In this document: piece by piece, positions 44,787 through 53,005 of the stretch
Numbering within the stretch: the first letter of the stretch is position 1
How the letters are laid out: each line of letters starts with the position of its first letter
NCBI GenBank assembly: GCA_014651175.1
Contig: BMWJ01000010.1
Location: forward strand, 62,001 to 126,000
Length of the DNA: 64,000 nucleotides
Source of the DNA: Streptomyces clavifer
GTDB taxonomy: Bacteria; Actinomycetota; Actinomycetes; Streptomycetales; Streptomycetaceae
Reading direction: 5' to 3'
Program-made: the position numbers and the translations under genes
The notes under the pieces: generated by a model
The model's input: only the letters and a program-made list of their open reading frames with translations
Databases searched by the model: none
What the model was told of the DNA's origin: nothing

Positions 44787-45554
44787 TCAGATCCGGGTGG
44801 CGTCGCGCGCCGGCAGTCCGTACTGCTCGGCGATGCCGGCCCACACCAGGAGGAAGTCCTCCTTGGCGGCTGTGGCCAGAGCGCTGCTGTCCGCGCCGCG
44901 GGTGTGGGAGGGGCCGCGGGCGACCTGGCCGGGAGTGCAGCCCGCGGCGTCGTCGGCCCAGGCGGCGAAGGCCCGGTCCGCGTCCGCCGAATGCCTCCAG
45001 GCCACGCGCAGACTGTCCGCCGCCTCCCGGCCCGACGGGATCTCGTCCAGGGAGAGTTCGTCGAGGCGGGCGATCAGGTCGTCACGGCGGGAGGCGGCTG
45101 CGTCGAGGGCCTTGCCCGCGCTCGCCACGGACGCGGCGGAGGCACACGACTCGACCTTTCCCACGGCCGCGATCACCGTACTGCGGTCGGTTCTGCTTCT
45201 GTCCAGCAGCGCGTCCACCGCAGCGGCCTGTTCCGCACCGGACGCGGCTGTCCGTTCCTGTTCCGCCGCGGAGGTCGTGGTGGAAGGTGCCGGAGGCGAG
45301 GACGTGCCGGAGGCCGCAAGGGGGTCGTCGGTGTCGGAGGAGCCGAAGAAGGAGGAGAGGGCCAGGACCAGGGCCGCTATGGCCACGCCGCCTCCGACGG
45401 CCATGAGGATGACCTTGGTCGGCAGGGGTGGCCTGGGCCCGCCGTCGTCCGGTGGCGGAGGCGGTGACCCTGCCGCGCCGCGGACCCATCCGCCGGCGCC
45501 GCCACGGGCCTGCTCGTCCCAGCGCATCGGTTCTTGTCCGTCTGCTTCCCCCAT
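44787..45554 (-). CDS. Single-pass membrane protein, first gene of the amyloid-motif operon
   Basis: ATG at 45554 gives 255 aa: a short Pro-rich cytoplasmic part, one membrane helix (VILMAVGGGVAIAALVLALS at about 50-70), a Ser/Thr/Ala-rich linker, and an outer helical domain of about 160 residues containing two Cys (ESCASAAS and AAGCTPGQ) that could pair. No domain name is recognised. It precedes the multi-pass protein by 60 bp on the same strand, so the three genes probably form one operon, and this protein may sense an external signal. Confidence 0.75.
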   Translation of the reverse strand: MGEADGQEPMRWDEQARGGAGGWVRGAAGSPPPPPDDGGPRPPLPTKVILMAVGGGVAIAALVLALSSFFGSSDTDDPLAASGTSSPPAPSTTTSAAEQERTAASGAEQAAAVDALLDRSRTDRSTVIAAVGKVESCASAASVASAGKALDAAASRRDDLIARLDELSLDEIPSGREAADSLRVAWRHSADADRAFAAWADDAAGCTPGQVARGPSHTRGADSSALATAAKEDFLLVWAGIAEQYGLPARDATRI

Positions 45555-45774
45555 GCGCAACCCCCGTCGCCTGTAAGCACTCCCATCATTCCACCCACTG
45601 CTGTCCGATGCATGAAGTGCAGTGATTCTGGCCGAAGTTGGAGCATCGGAGCCAGGTGGGCCCTTTTGTGCCCGGCCTCGTGCCGTGCCCGCCTCGCGCC
45701 GTGCCGGGGGGCCGATCGCAGCCATCGGCCCCGCCCCCGCCCGCGACGACGGCACACGGGGGCGGACAGCCGAA

Positions 45775-45816
45775 AGGCGGGGGCCGGGCCCGTGTGTCCC
45801 GGGTCGGCCCCCGCCT
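45775..45816 (-). terminator. Terminator of the murRQP operon
   Basis: AGGCGGGGGCCG (45775-45786) pairs perfectly with CGGCCCCCGCCT (45805-45816), 20 bp downstream of the murP stop. Confidence 0.82.
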
Positions 45817-45836
45817 CGGCAGCGGTGCGGAAGGAG

Positions 45837-47345
45837 TCAGACCCCCGCCGGCTCCTTCACCGGGGTGTCACCCGCGGCGGAGGCCGGTCCGGTGGCGGCC
45901 ACCCTGGACGTGGCCGGCTCCTGCGAGACGTTGAACTCGTCCAGCAGGGCCTTGCTGAAGCCGAAGAAGTACGTGGCGACGAACCCGGCGACATAGCCGA
46001 CCGCCAGGCCGCCCGCGTAGATCGCGATCGTCGAGCCGAGGCCGTGGTTGCCGTCCAGGAGGGGGAACAGGGCCCAGCCGGACGGGCCGATGGCCGTGGA
46101 GCCGACGGAGTCGCCGAGCTGGTTGAACAGGCCCACGAAGCCGCCGCCGAACGCGCCGCCGACACAGGCCGTGATGAACGGGCGGCCGAGCGGGAGCGAG
46201 ACGCCGTAGATCAAGGGCTCGCCGACGCCCAGCAGCCCCGCCGGGAGGGCGGACTTGATGGTCCTGCGGATCGATTCGTTGCGGGGCAGGCGCAGGTACA
46301 CCGCGGCTGCCGCACCGACCTGGCCCGCGCCGGCCATGGCGAGGATCGGGAGCAGGACCGTGAAGCCCTGCTGCTCGATGAGGGTCGTGTGGATCGGGAT
46401 CAGGGCCTGGTGCAGGCCCAGCATCACCAGCGGCAGGAAGAAGCCGCCGAGCAGGAATCCGGCGCCCGCGCCGCCCGTGGAGAGCAGCCAGTCGGCGAAC
46501 GTACCGATGGCGGAGGAGACCTCACCGGCCACGTACATCAGGCCGAAGATCGTGACCAGGCCGGAGATCAGGACCGTCAGGGTCGGGGTGACCAGGACGT
46601 CCAGGGCCTCGGGCACCCAGCGGCGGCACCACTTCTCCACGTACACCGCGAGGACCGCGGCGCCCAGCGCGCCGAGCACGCCGCCCTGGCCGGGGGAGAG
46701 GGTCTGGCCGAAGGCGTCGATGTTCGCGACACCCGGGAAGACGATGATCGCCGCGACCGCACCGCCCAGGATCGGCGTACCGCCGAACTCCTTCGCCGTG
46801 TTGTAGCCCACGAACACCGCGATCAGCGCCATGAAGCCGGACGCCATCGCCGCGAGTGCGGGCGTGACGGAGGGCAGCCACTCCAGATTCACCAGCAGGC
46901 CGTTGAGACCGGCGATGATCCCGCAGCCGATCAGCGCAGGGATCAGCGGGACGAAGATGTTCGCGATCCGGCGCAGGAACAGCTTGAACGGGGTGGCGTT
47001 CTTCGTCTTCTGCTGGGCCTTGATCGCCGCGCCCTGCGCCGCCAGCTCCTCGGACGTGTGGACGACGGGGGGCGCGGAGGCACGCTCCTCCTCGACCAGC
47101 TGCTCGAACTCCGGGGTGACCCGGGCGACCGTGCCGGGGCCGAGGACGATCTGGTAGGTGTCGTCCTCGACCACGCCCATCACCGCGGGTACGGCCTTGA
47201 GGGCCTCGTCGTCGACGAGGGAACGGTCGTGCAGGCCCAGGCGGAGCCGGGTCATGCAGTGGGCGATGGAGCTGACGTTCGCTGCGCCACCGACGAGCGG
47301 AAGGATCGCGGCGGCGGTGGCGCGGTTCTTGTCTTCAGTAGCCAT
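45837..47345 (-). CDS. murP: PTS EIIBC component, N-acetylmuramic acid type
   Basis: The 502-residue protein begins with a glucose-family EIIB domain whose phospho-Cys is in SSIAHCMTRLRL, followed by a linker and about ten EIIC membrane helices with the substrate-site LGVGEPLIYG. There is no EIIA domain, so a separate glucose-type EIIA is needed. It imports and phosphorylates a sugar. Its position 42 bp after murQ makes MurNAc the likely substrate, giving MurNAc-6-P for the etherase. Alternatives are GlcNAc or sucrose, which use similar EIIBC proteins. Confidence 0.9.
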   Translation of the reverse strand: MATEDKNRATAAAILPLVGGAANVSSIAHCMTRLRLGLHDRSLVDDEALKAVPAVMGVVEDDTYQIVLGPGTVARVTPEFEQLVEEERASAPPVVHTSEELAAQGAAIKAQQKTKNATPFKLFLRRIANIFVPLIPALIGCGIIAGLNGLLVNLEWLPSVTPALAAMASGFMALIAVFVGYNTAKEFGGTPILGGAVAAIIVFPGVANIDAFGQTLSPGQGGVLGALGAAVLAVYVEKWCRRWVPEALDVLVTPTLTVLISGLVTIFGLMYVAGEVSSAIGTFADWLLSTGGAGAGFLLGGFFLPLVMLGLHQALIPIHTTLIEQQGFTVLLPILAMAGAGQVGAAAAVYLRLPRNESIRRTIKSALPAGLLGVGEPLIYGVSLPLGRPFITACVGGAFGGGFVGLFNQLGDSVGSTAIGPSGWALFPLLDGNHGLGSTIAIYAGGLAVGYVAGFVATYFFGFSKALLDEFNVSQEPATSRVAATGPASAAGDTPVKEPAGV

Positions 47346-47387
47346 GAGTGGTGCCTTGCTGTGCGGGGGAGTGGTGCAGGCGGTGCG

Positions 47388-48356
47388 TCAGGTGGTGCGT
47401 ACGGCCGCGAGGGCGGCGCGGAGGTGGCCGTGGGAGTCGGCCAGGAGCGTGGCGGCGGTGGGGCCGTCGACCTCGCCCAGGATCGTGAGGATGGCGTTCT
47501 TCACCTCGCCGTCGGTGGCGGCGAGGGCCGCCTCGATCTCCTGGTCACCGGCGCCGGTGGCGAGGGAGACGATCCGGCGGGAGCGGGCGCGCAGCTTCTC
47601 GTTGGAAGCGCGCACGTCGACCATCAGATTCCCGTACGTCTTGCCGAGCCGGATCATCGTGATCGTCGACAGCATGTTGAGGACGAGCTTCTGGGCCGTC
47701 CCCGCCTTCAGACGCGTGGAACCGGTGAGCAGCTCGGGCCCGACGACGATCTCCAGTCCGTGTTCGGCGGCCGCCGCGAGGGCGGAGTCCGCGTTGCAGG
47801 AGAGACCGAGGGTGAGCGCGCCCTTGCGACGGGCGTGCTCGACGGCCCCGATGGCGTACGGCGTGCGGCCGGAGGCGGAGATGCCGACCACCGTGTCGTC
47901 GGCGGTCAGGCCCAGTCCGTCCAGGTCGGCGGCGGCCAGCTCCTTGCTGTCCTCGGCGCCCTCGACGGCCTTGACCATGGCGGACGGGCCGCCCGCGATC
48001 AGGCCGATGACCTCGGACGGGTCGGTGTTGAAGGTGGGCGGGCACTCGCTGGCGTCGAGCACGCCCAGCCGGCCCGCCGTGCCCGCGCCCGCGTAGATGA
48101 GCCGGCCGCCGTGCGCCATGCGCTCGGCGGTGGCGTCGATCGCGGCGGAGATCTGCGGCAGCTTCTCGGCGACCGCGGCGGGGACGGTGGCGTCCTCGCC
48201 GTTCATGATCCGGGCTATCTCCTGGGTGGAGAGCCGGTCGATCTCGGCGAGCTCCGGGCGGAACGCCTCGGTGGTGAGGGTGGCCAGCTGCGCGCGCAGC
48301 TCGCCGTAGCCGTCGGGGGTGGCGGCGCCGGTGCCTGAGTCGGTGGTGGAGGTCAT
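47388..48356 (-). CDS. murQ: N-acetylmuramic acid 6-phosphate etherase
   Basis: The 322-residue SIS-domain lyase has the MurQ signature YAGAGTAGRLGVLDASECPP and later GISASGRTPYAIGAVEHAR and NMLSTITMIRLGKTYGNLMVD. It splits MurNAc-6-P into GlcNAc-6-P and D-lactate. GlcNAc-6-P then enters the nagA path encoded elsewhere in this window. It lies between the RpiR regulator and the PTS gene on the same strand. Confidence 0.96.
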   Translation of the reverse strand: MTSTTDSGTGAATPDGYGELRAQLATLTTEAFRPELAEIDRLSTQEIARIMNGEDATVPAAVAEKLPQISAAIDATAERMAHGGRLIYAGAGTAGRLGVLDASECPPTFNTDPSEVIGLIAGGPSAMVKAVEGAEDSKELAAADLDGLGLTADDTVVGISASGRTPYAIGAVEHARRKGALTLGLSCNADSALAAAAEHGLEIVVGPELLTGSTRLKAGTAQKLVLNMLSTITMIRLGKTYGNLMVDVRASNEKLRARSRRIVSLATGAGDQEIEAALAATDGEVKNAILTILGEVDGPTAATLLADSHGHLRAALAAVRTT

Positions 48357-48395
48357 GGACAGCTGCTCTGCTTTCTCGGTCTCGTACGGTTCAGC

Positions 48396-48420
48396 GGTGC
48401 GGGTGCGGGTGCGGGTGCGG
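48396..48420. repeat. 6-bp tandem repeat (GGGTGC) between murR and murQ
   Basis: Four units of (C/G)GGTGC lie in the 71-bp gap between the regulator stop and the murQ start, so unit number changes could alter spacing or translation of murQ. Confidence 0.75.
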
Positions 48421-48427
48421 CCGGCGG

Positions 48428-49345
48428 TCAGCGGCTGCGTGGGCTGTGGCGGTGGGCGAGCGCCTCGTACGAGGCGGACAGGGCGGGCGCCGCCGTCTCG
48501 TACGTGCGCTGGGCGACGCCTATGAACAGGCAGTCGACGACGAGGAGCTGGCTCGTGCGGCTCGACATGGCGGCGGGCCGCAGCTCGCTCTCCCGGGCGG
48601 TGGACGTGGTGAGGACGTGGTCGGCGTACTGCGAGACCGGTCCGTCCGGGCGGCCGGTGATCGCGACCGTCGTCGCACCGCGGTCGAAGGCGACCCGGAG
48701 CGGCTCTATGACGTCACCGGTGGAGCCGGAGTGCGTGATCGCGATGGCCACGTCGCCGGCGCGGAGCTGCACGGCGTTGGTCACCGCGAGGTGCGGGTCC
48801 ATGTGGGCGTGGGCGATCAGGCCGATGCGGAGCAGCTTCTGTGCCAGGTCCTGGCCGACGAGGGAGGAGGCGCCGACACCGTAGATGTCGATGCGGCGGG
48901 CGGTCGACGCGGCGGCCACCACGGCGCCGAGCTGCACGGTGTCCAGGCCCGCCGCGGTGTCGGCGAGGGTCTGCTGCTCGTCGTGGGCGAGCTTGGTCAC
49001 GACGTCGGCGATCGGGTCGTCGACCGCGATGTCGGCGGTGACGGCGGGCGCCCGGCCGGACAACTGGTGGGCGGCGAGCCCGGCGAGCGCCAGGCGCAGG
49101 TCCCGGTAGCCGGGGTAGCCGAGGAGGCGCGCGGTGCGCACGACCGTGGCCTCGCTGGTGCCGGTGAGCTCGGCGAGACCGGTGACGGTGAGGGCGGCGC
49201 ACCCGGCGGGGTCCCCCGCGACGGCTTCGGCGACCCTCTGCATGGAGCGGGTCATGGTCGGGGCGAGGGTCCGCACCTTGGCCGCGAGGGCCGCCGGCGC
49301 GGGCGGCGAATCAGCGCTGAAACTTTCCTTCACGTCATTGGTCAC
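48428..49345 (-). CDS. RpiR-family regulator of MurNAc genes (MurR-like)
   Basis: The 305-residue protein has an N-terminal RpiR helix-turn-helix (LTVTGLAELTGTSEATVVRT) and a C-terminal SIS phosphosugar-binding domain (YGVGASSLVGQDLAQKLLRIG, AITHSGSTGDVIEPLRVAF). In MurR the effector is MurNAc-6-P. It is first in the murR-murQ-murP run, so it probably regulates its own operon. GTG at 49345 has its AAGG directly adjacent, so a start at the next GTG (MKESFSADSPP) is possible. Confidence 0.9.
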   Translation of the reverse strand: MTNDVKESFSADSPPAPAALAAKVRTLAPTMTRSMQRVAEAVAGDPAGCAALTVTGLAELTGTSEATVVRTARLLGYPGYRDLRLALAGLAAHQLSGRAPAVTADIAVDDPIADVVTKLAHDEQQTLADTAAGLDTVQLGAVVAAASTARRIDIYGVGASSLVGQDLAQKLLRIGLIAHAHMDPHLAVTNAVQLRAGDVAIAITHSGSTGDVIEPLRVAFDRGATTVAITGRPDGPVSQYADHVLTTSTARESELRPAAMSSRTSQLLVVDCLFIGVAQRTYETAAPALSASYEALAHRHSPRSR

Positions 49346-49348
49346 CCT

Positions 49349-49363
49349 TGAAAGTTATTTCCA
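49349..49363. promoter_or_regulatory. Candidate RpiR operator upstream of murR
   Basis: TGAAAGTTATTTCCA is an imperfect palindrome of the TGAAA-n-TTTCA kind typical of RpiR operators. A related GAAACTTTC lies at 49319-49327 inside the start of the gene. Confidence 0.5.
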
Positions 49364-49503
49364 CTCCGCCTCCTCGTCAATCCCCTATGACTGGATGGGA
49401 TGTTAAGGACGAAAATATGGTGGATATGCCCGGCTTGCGCGTCGCCAAAGTCCCATCGAGCGGCTCCGGAGGGGCGGGGGGACGGGAGGGGGAGAATGGG
49501 GGG

Positions 49504-49872
49504 ATGGAGTTGGATGTGGTGGAGCGGGAGTTGCACGGGGCGCGGGCGTTGGTCATGGCCGACCTGGCCGCGGGGGACGTGGCCGAGGCCGAGATCGTCT
49601 CGCTGGTCGAGGACGCCGTGACCCATCGGCGCTGGTGGGTGCAGCAGTGGCCCGAGGGTGTGTCGTTCGTCACCGGGCTGATAGCCCAGGACGTGCAGGA
49701 CGCGCTGCTGGAGCGCTACGGCCGCTGGCCGCTGTGCCCGGTGTGCACGGAGGACGGCCCGCACGCACTGGAGGTCGAGCCGGAGCTCGGTCCCGACCCG
49801 CACTGGGTCTGCACGAAGGCGACGGTGTCCGTCGCACCCGTGGGCGGGCTCGCCGCGGTGCTGCGCCGGTGA
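49504..49872 (+). CDS. Conserved hypothetical protein with C-terminal zinc-ribbon-like motif
   Basis: ATG at 49504 after GGGGAG gives 122 aa. The first half is helical (MELDVVERELHGARALVMAD); the second has CPVC near residue 79 and a later WVC, suggesting a small metal-binding site. Its stop overlaps the start of the DUF4031 gene by four bases (GTGA), so the two are translationally coupled. No function is known. Confidence 0.8.
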   Translation: MELDVVERELHGARALVMADLAAGDVAEAEIVSLVEDAVTHRRWWVQQWPEGVSFVTGLIAQDVQDALLERYGRWPLCPVCTEDGPHALEVEPELGPDPHWVCTKATVSVAPVGGLAAVLRR

Positions 49873-50153
49873 CCGTCTACATCGACCCGCCCACCTGGCC
49901 GGGGCACGGCCGGCTGTGGTCGCACCTGGTCAGCGACGTGTCGTTCGAGGAGCTGCACGCCTTCGCCGCCGCGATCGGCTGCCCGCCGCGCGCGTTCGAG
50001 CGCGACCACTACGACGTACCCGAGGCGCACTACGCGGACGCGGTGCGCGCCGGGGCGCAGGAGGTCGGCTCGAAGGAGATCGTGCGCCGGATCACTGCCG
50101 CGGGGCTGCGACGCCCGAAGGGGCGGCCCGCCCCGCCCGGTGGTCCGGAGTGA
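49869..50153 (+). CDS. DUF4031 domain protein
   Basis: The 94-residue product MTVYIDPPTWPGHGRLWSHL, then ELHAFAAAIGCPPRAFERDH and YDVPEAHYADAVRAGAQEV, matches the DUF4031 pattern of actinobacterial proteins often found near helicases or tRNA enzymes. It is coupled to the upstream small gene. Its last 62 bp overlap the 3' end of the convergent MFS gene, so the two messages are complementary there. The Pro/Arg-rich tail is encoded in the overlap. Confidence 0.85.
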   Translation: MTVYIDPPTWPGHGRLWSHLVSDVSFEELHAFAAAIGCPPRAFERDHYDVPEAHYADAVRAGAQEVGSKEIVRRITAAGLRRPKGRPAPPGGPE

Positions 50154-51468
50154 CCTGCGCGGGCGCGCCCACAGGGCTCGGGGCGCCGCCCGAAGTGCCC
50201 ACAGGGCTCGGGGTGCCCGCGGGATCGGCAAGGTGCGGTGCGCCCTTGGCGCCCTCCGTACCCGTAGCGCCCGCGACGCGGCGGGACGGTGTGCCGTTGC
50301 CGCCCAGGCGCATCGACACCACGACGGCCGCCAGGCCGACCAGCATCATGGCGGCGCCCGCCCAGGCCGTCGCACGGAACCCGAAGTCCGCGTCGATGAC
50401 CGTGCCACCCAGCCACGGGCCGCTCGTGTTGCCCAGGTTGAACGCGGCCGTGGTCGTCGCACCGGCCAGCGTCGGGGCGACGCCCGCCACGTTGAACATC
50501 CGGGCGTTGAGCGCCGGGGCCGTGTAGAACGCGGACAGTCCGAGCAGGAACGCCAGGACGACCACCGCGATCTGGTTCGAGGCGAAGAGCGCCAGCGCCA
50601 CCAGGAAGACCGTCGACGCGGTGATGCCGCTCAGCAGCACCCCGAAGAGGTGCGCGTCCGCGACCCGGCCGCCGATCGTCGTACCGATCACCGCACCCAC
50701 CCCGAACAGCGCGAGCACCCACGGCACCCAGCCGGAGCTCAGCCCGGCGACATCGGTCAGCAGCGGTGCGAGATAGCTGAACGCGCAGAAGACACCGCCC
50801 GCCGCGAGCGCCGTGATCACGATCGACAGCCACACCTGGCGGTCGCGGTAGATCGCGACCTCCCGCTTGAGCTGCGGCTTCTCGTCCGGCAGCGGAATGC
50901 GCGGAATGCGTGTGGCGACTCCGACCAGGGCGACGGCGGAGGCCGCGCCCACCGCCCAGAACGCCGAACGCCAGCCGAAGCTCTCCCCGAGGAACGCGCC
51001 CAGCGGCACGCCCAGCACATTGGCGATCGACAGCCCGCCGATCATCACGGCCATCGCCCTGGCCCGCGCGTTCACCGGAACCATCGCGATGGCGACCGCC
51101 GCGCCCACGGCCCAGAAGCCCGCGCACGCGAAGGCGCTCACCACCCGGGAGACGAAGAGCACCTCGTACGTCGGCGCCAGCGCACCCGCGATCTGGCCCA
51201 GGCCGAAGACCGAGATGAGCGCGATGAGCGTCGTGCGGCGTGGCAGCCGGAGCGTGGCCACGGCCAGCAGCGGGGCTCCGACCACCATGCCGATCGCGAA
51301 GGCGGATATGAGGAGTCCGGCCTGCGGAATCGATACGCCCATGTCGTCGGCGATCGGTGGCAGCAGCCCGGACAGCATGAACTCGCTGGTACCGAGAGCG
51401 AAGACCGAGAGGCCCAGGATGTACACGGCCAAGGGCATACGGGGGCGGCTGGAAGCAGAGTCGGGCAT
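50092..51468 (-). CDS. MFS drug exporter, DHA1 / Cmx-like family
   Basis: ATG at 51468 (MPDSASSRPRMPLAVY; MPLAVY at 51438 is possible) gives 458 aa with twelve predicted membrane helices. The LGTSEFMLSGLLPPIADDMG start and the FLGESFGWRSAFW motif are typical of proton-driven chloramphenicol/arabinose-type exporters. The C-terminal tail of about 60 residues is low-complexity and includes the repeat GTPSPVG/GAPSPVG, encoded by near-identical 19-bp direct repeats. Its 3' end overlaps DUF4031. The substrate is unknown. Confidence 0.9.
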   Translation of the reverse strand: MPDSASSRPRMPLAVYILGLSVFALGTSEFMLSGLLPPIADDMGVSIPQAGLLISAFAIGMVVGAPLLAVATLRLPRRTTLIALISVFGLGQIAGALAPTYEVLFVSRVVSAFACAGFWAVGAAVAIAMVPVNARARAMAVMIGGLSIANVLGVPLGAFLGESFGWRSAFWAVGAASAVALVGVATRIPRIPLPDEKPQLKREVAIYRDRQVWLSIVITALAAGGVFCAFSYLAPLLTDVAGLSSGWVPWVLALFGVGAVIGTTIGGRVADAHLFGVLLSGITASTVFLVALALFASNQIAVVVLAFLLGLSAFYTAPALNARMFNVAGVAPTLAGATTTAAFNLGNTSGPWLGGTVIDADFGFRATAWAGAAMMLVGLAAVVVSMRLGGNGTPSRRVAGATGTEGAKGAPHLADPAGTPSPVGTSGGAPSPVGAPAQVTPDHRAGRAAPSGVAAPRQ

Positions 51469-51510
51469 GACACTGGCCAACAGCGTCCCAGCCCTCGGCA
51501 TTCCCCCGTC

Positions 51511-52155
51511 TCAGTGGGTGAGCAGCTCCAGCTCCGTCGTCAGGTTCTGCCGGGCCCGCGGCTCCCACTCCGCCACCCCGTGGGGCGTACGGAACAGCCG
51601 GGGCAGGCCGAGGAGCTGCCGGAGGACCGCCGCCCGGCCCTCACGGAAGGCGCCGTCCGGGACGAAGCCGTACTCCTCCCGTACCTGTGCCGCGTACGCC
51701 GCGTACTCCTGCGGGCCCGAGGCGAGGATCGCCAGGTCCGCGTCGCACAGCACCTCTCCGTTGGTGTCGCCGTCCGCCGGGTCGTGGGTGACGGTGAGCC
51801 GCACCAGCCGGGCCACCTCGGCCGCGGCGGCGTCGGGGACCCCGGCCTCGGGCAGGGCCCGCTCGGCGAGGGCGGCGCTGCGCTCCTCGTTCTCGGTCCG
51901 GTCGGGGCGGTAGACGGCGTCGTGGAACCACACGGCGAGGCGCACCAGGGCCGGGTCGGCCGCATGGCGGGCGAGGGTGTCGACCCGGTCCAGGACCTGC
52001 GTCAGGTGGGCGGTGGTGTGGTAGCGCCGCTGCGGTTCGGCCCAGCGGGCGAGCAGGTTGTCGGCGTACGGCGCCGGGTCGGGGCCGGGGGCTCCGCCCC
52101 GGGCGGCGACGAGGGCGTCCTGCCAGCGGGCGCGGAGCGTGGAGGCATCGGTCAT
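51511..52155 (-). CDS. HD-domain metal-dependent phosphohydrolase
   Basis: The 214-residue protein carries RRYHTTAHLTQVL (first metal His), VWFHDAVY (the HD pair) and a later LCDADLAILA with the final metal Asp, the order of HD hydrolases. Such proteins cleave nucleotides or phosphoesters; the substrate is not predictable. It lies 42 bp from the MFS start in the same direction and diverges from pxpA. Confidence 0.9.
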   Translation of the reverse strand: MTDASTLRARWQDALVAARGGAPGPDPAPYADNLLARWAEPQRRYHTTAHLTQVLDRVDTLARHAADPALVRLAVWFHDAVYRPDRTENEERSAALAERALPEAGVPDAAAAEVARLVRLTVTHDPADGDTNGEVLCDADLAILASGPQEYAAYAAQVREEYGFVPDGAFREGRAAVLRQLLGLPRLFRTPHGVAEWEPRARQNLTTELELLTH

Positions 52156-52216
52156 GGGGTGACTGTAGAACCGCCCGGTCTTGTCGTGCGGGGCGGCCAG
52201 TGGTTAGCGTGCGGCC

Positions 52217-53005
52217 GTGACGGACACCGCGGACCCGACGTGCTCGACGTACCCGATGGACCTCAACGCGGACCTCGGCGAGGGGTTCGGGCGCTGGACC
52301 CTCACCGAGGACGAGGCGCTGCTGACCTGTGTCACCAGCGCGAACGTGGCCTGCGGCTTCCACGCGGGGGACGCCTCCGTGATGCGCCGGGTCTGCGACC
52401 TGGCGGCGGCCCGCGACGTACGGATCGGGGCGCAGGTCTCCTACCGCGACCTGGCCGGCTTCGGACGCCGTGCCATGGACGTCCCGGCCGGCGAGCTCGC
52501 GGCCGAGACGGCGTACCAGATCGGCGCGCTGCGGGTCTTCGCCGAGGCGGCGGGTTCCACGGTCTCGTACGTGAAGCCGCACGGCGCCCTCTACAACCGT
52601 GTCGTGTGGGACGACGGCCAGGCCGCCGCCGTCGTCGAGGGCGTGCTGCTCGCGGGTGGCCGTCCGGCGGTCCTCGGCCTGCCCGGGTCGAAGCTGCTGG
52701 CCCACGCGGAGGCCGCCGGTCTGACGGCGGTGACGGAGGCCTTCGCCGATCGCGCGTACACCCCGCAGGGCACGCTCGTGCCGCGCGGTGAGGAGGGTGC
52801 TGTGCTGCACGACGCGGACGACGTCGTACGCCGCAGTGTCGGCATGACCGTCGAGCGGACGGTGACCGGCGTGGACGGGAGCCGGATACCGGTCGCCGCG
52901 CGGTCGCTGTGCGTCCACGGGGACACCCCGGGGGCCGCGGCGCTCGCCCGGCGCATCCGGGCGGCACTGGAGGACGCGGGCGTGTCCGTGCGGGCGTTCG
53001 CGTGA
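52217..53005 (+). CDS. pxpA: 5-oxoprolinase subunit A (LamB/YcsF family)
   Basis: GTG at 52217 gives 262 aa, with MDLNADLGEGFGRWTLTED, NVACGFHAGD and YVKPHGALYN, all family signatures; ATG at 52256 would drop the 13-residue leader. With PxpB and PxpC it hydrolyses 5-oxoproline (pyroglutamate) to glutamate using ATP, removing a damage product of glutamine and glutamyl peptides. The three genes form a tight operon with 4-bp overlaps. Confidence 0.95.
   Translation: MTDTADPTCSTYPMDLNADLGEGFGRWTLTEDEALLTCVTSANVACGFHAGDASVMRRVCDLAAARDVRIGAQVSYRDLAGFGRRAMDVPAGELAAETAYQIGALRVFAEAAGSTVSYVKPHGALYNRVVWDDGQAAAVVEGVLLAGGRPAVLGLPGSKLLAHAEAAGLTAVTEAFADRAYTPQGTLVPRGEEGAVLHDADDVVRRSVGMTVERTVTGVDGSRIPVAARSLCVHGDTPGAAALARRIRAALEDAGVSVRAFA

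Noticed and set aside
45534-48338. 934-codon plus-strand open frame antisense to murP and murQ
   Set aside because: It is a shadow of GC-rich genes in the opposite frame; the protein is Arg/Gly/Asp-rich without domains, while the minus strand carries clear MurP and MurQ.
50140-52791. 883-codon plus-strand open frame across MFS and HD genes
   Set aside because: Composition is dominated by Arg/Gly/Ala and it crosses several well-supported genes on both strands.
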